A stretch of DNA of 22,590 nt from DASQEH01 sp035633755 (lineage in GTDB: Bacteria > Actinomycetota > Actinomycetes > Propionibacteriales > Nocardioidaceae), in NCBI GenBank assembly GCA_035633755.1, contig DASQEH010000167.1, positions 1 to 22,590 on the forward strand, given 5' to 3'. Of this stretch, positions 21,436-22,590 are shown one piece after another. How positions within the stretch are numbered: the stretch's first letter is position 1; the number at the start of each line of letters is the position of its first letter. Under the pieces are notes generated by a model. It did no database searches, was not told the DNA's origin, and saw nothing but the letters and a program-made list of their open reading frames with translations. A program made the position numbers and the translations under genes.

Positions 21436-22590
21436 TCAGCCGTCCAGACGCGACGAGCGGCTGCCGGACGCGAGGCTTCTGAGGGCGGCACCGAGCGCAT
21501 GAATCTCAGCCTCCGTGTTGTAGAACGCCAATGAGGCGCGCACCGTCGACTCGAGGCCGAAGCGGCGCAGCGCCGGCTGGGCGCAGTGGTGCCCTGCCCG
21601 CACCGCGATGCCGTGCTGGTCGAGGGCGGCGCCGACCCGCTCGGTCGGCATCCCGTCGACGAGGAAAGAGGCAACGGCGACCTTGCGGTCGGCCGTGCCG
21701 ACCACCCGCACGCCGGGAACTCCGTGAAGTACCTGCGTGAGCACCTGACTGAGCCGGTCCTCATGCGCGGCGATCTCCGCCATACCGAGGCGCATGACGT
21801 ACTCGACGGCAGCGGCGAGCCCGACGGCGTCGCCGATCGAAGGAGTGCCCGCCTCGAACAACTGCGGCGGGCCGTTGTACGTCGTCCGTTCGAAGGTGAC
21901 GTCGCGGATCATGCTGCCGCCACCCTGCCAGGGCGGCAGGCTGTTCAGCAGTTCACGGCGGCCGTAGACAGCGCCGATGCCTGTCGGGCCGAAAAGCTTG
22001 TGCCCGGAGAGGACGTAGAAATCGGCGTCGAGCGCGACGACGTCGACGGGCATGTGCGCCACAGCCTGAGCGCCGTCGACGACGACGGGGATGCCGCGCT
22101 CGTGGGCGAGGGTGATCATCTGGTCGATCGGGAGGACGGTGCCCAGCGCATTGGAGACGTGGCTCAGGGCGACCACCTTGGTACGAGGGGTCAGCATGTC
22201 GGCGTAGCGATCGAGAAGAACCTGGCCGCTCTCGTCGACTGGTACGGCCCTCAAGTGCGCACCCACGGCCTTCGCCAGCATCTGCCAGGGGACGATGTTG
22301 GCGTGGTGCTCCAGCGTCGTGACCACGATGTCGTCTCCCGGACCAACCCGCTGACGTCCAAGCGTGGACGCGAGCAAGTTGATGCCCTCGGTCGTCCCGC
22401 GAACGAAGACGACGCACTCGGGAGAGGGGGCTCCGAGCAGCCGGGCCACCGAGGCACGCGCCCCTTCGTACGCGTCGGTCGCGCGCGCTGCCAGAGTGTG
22501 CGCTCCACGATGCACGTTGCTGTTGTCGTGTTCGTAGTAGTGCGTGAGCGCGTCGATGACCGCCCGCGGCTTCTGCGTGGTGGCGGCATT
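21436..22590 (-). CDS. SufS/CsdA-type cysteine desulfurase (partial, N-terminus beyond the window)
   Basis: This PLP enzyme takes sulfur from cysteine as an enzyme-bound persulfide, for iron-sulfur clusters or other sulfur transfer, releasing alanine. The frame is open to the right edge, beginning NAATTQKPRAVIDALTHYYE, so only the first few dozen residues are missing. Visible motifs are NVHRGAHTL, TTLEHHANIVPWQ, VVDGAQAVAH, the PLP lysine in LSGHKLFGPTG and the catalytic Cys in VRAGHHCAQP, which mark group II (SufS-like) enzymes. Internal GTG 22515 is not the start. No other suf genes lie to the left, so the partner genes, if any, are beyond the right edge. Confidence 0.95.
   Translation of the reverse strand, partial: NAATTQKPRAVIDALTHYYEHDNSNVHRGAHTLAARATDAYEGARASVARLLGAPSPECVVFVRGTTEGINLLASTLGRQRVGPGDDIVVTTLEHHANIVPWQMLAKAVGAHLRAVPVDESGQVLLDRYADMLTPRTKVVALSHVSNALGTVLPIDQMITLAHERGIPVVVDGAQAVAHMPVDVVALDADFYVLSGHKLFGPTGIGAVYGRRELLNSLPPWQGGGSMIRDVTFERTTYNGPPQLFEAGTPSIGDAVGLAAAVEYVMRLGMAEIAAHEDRLSQVLTQVLHGVPGVRVVGTADRKVAVASFLVDGMPTERVGAALDQHGIAVRAGHHCAQPALRRFGLESTVRASLAFYNTEAEIHALGAALRSLASGSRSSRLDG

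Noticed and set aside
21201..21764. Upstream extension of the REC-TrxR frame
   Set aside because: It overlaps the cysteine desulfurase gene antiparallel-free on the same strand in another frame, is low-complexity Ser/Arg/Ala, and the receiver domain starts at MTKPTILAVDDD.

Overview
The window is high-GC DNA with GTG/TTG starts, short spacers, strong purine-rich ribosome sites, hairpin terminators without T-runs, tRNA genes lacking an encoded CCA, and an actinobacterial-type oligoribonuclease. All of this points to a chromosomal segment of an actinomycete. The genus cannot be fixed from sequence alone. Coding density is high and no gene-free stretch exceeds 300 bases.

Layout. 1-931: the 5' part of an IS481-family transposase gene running off the left edge, headed by four tandem copies of an IS-end-like motif; the element abuts a tRNA-Lys gene. 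949-2471 (minus): tRNA-Lys(CTT), a small helical protein, tRNA-His(GTG) with a long hairpin terminator, and oligoribonuclease orn. 2611-5097 (plus): a tightly overlapping cassette of a 41-codon ORF, a haem-oxygenase-like diiron oxidase (HDO) family protein, a GT2-type glycosyltransferase and a CDGSH iron-sulfur protein, with stop/start overlaps TGATG, GTGA and ATGA. It diverges from orn across a spacer carrying three regularly spaced heptamers. 5266-6173: a secreted HtaA-like protein and a small Cys/His-rich protein, convergent across a hairpin. 6338-12630 (minus): cobalamin-dependent methionine synthase metH, a lipoprotein with a carboxypeptidase-regulatory-like domain, a glycerophosphodiester phosphodiesterase and a spore-photoproduct-lyase-like radical SAM protein. 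12774-15451: small hypothetical proteins, a SnoaL-like protein, a 55-residue orphan and a divergent LacI-family regulator with AT-rich repeats between the last two. 15519-18100: a secreted DUF1996 protein, a LuxR-type regulator and a small putative alpha-beta-barrel protein.

18127-21200 (minus) holds a two-gene redox/two-component module: a receiver domain fused to a glutaredoxin-like and a thioredoxin-reductase-like part, both lacking their redox cysteine pairs, translationally coupled to a soluble histidine kinase with an N-terminal cyclic-nucleotide-binding-type domain. Upstream of it, at the right edge, is a SufS/CsdA-type cysteine desulfurase lacking its N-terminus.

The two best candidates for an under-described system are the coupled peptide-ORF/HDO/glycosyltransferase/CDGSH cassette (2611-5097), whose composition suggests an iron-dependent oxidation plus glycosyl-transfer pathway of unknown product, and the kinase/REC-TrxR pair next to the cysteine desulfurase. 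Both functions are inferred from domain content only.
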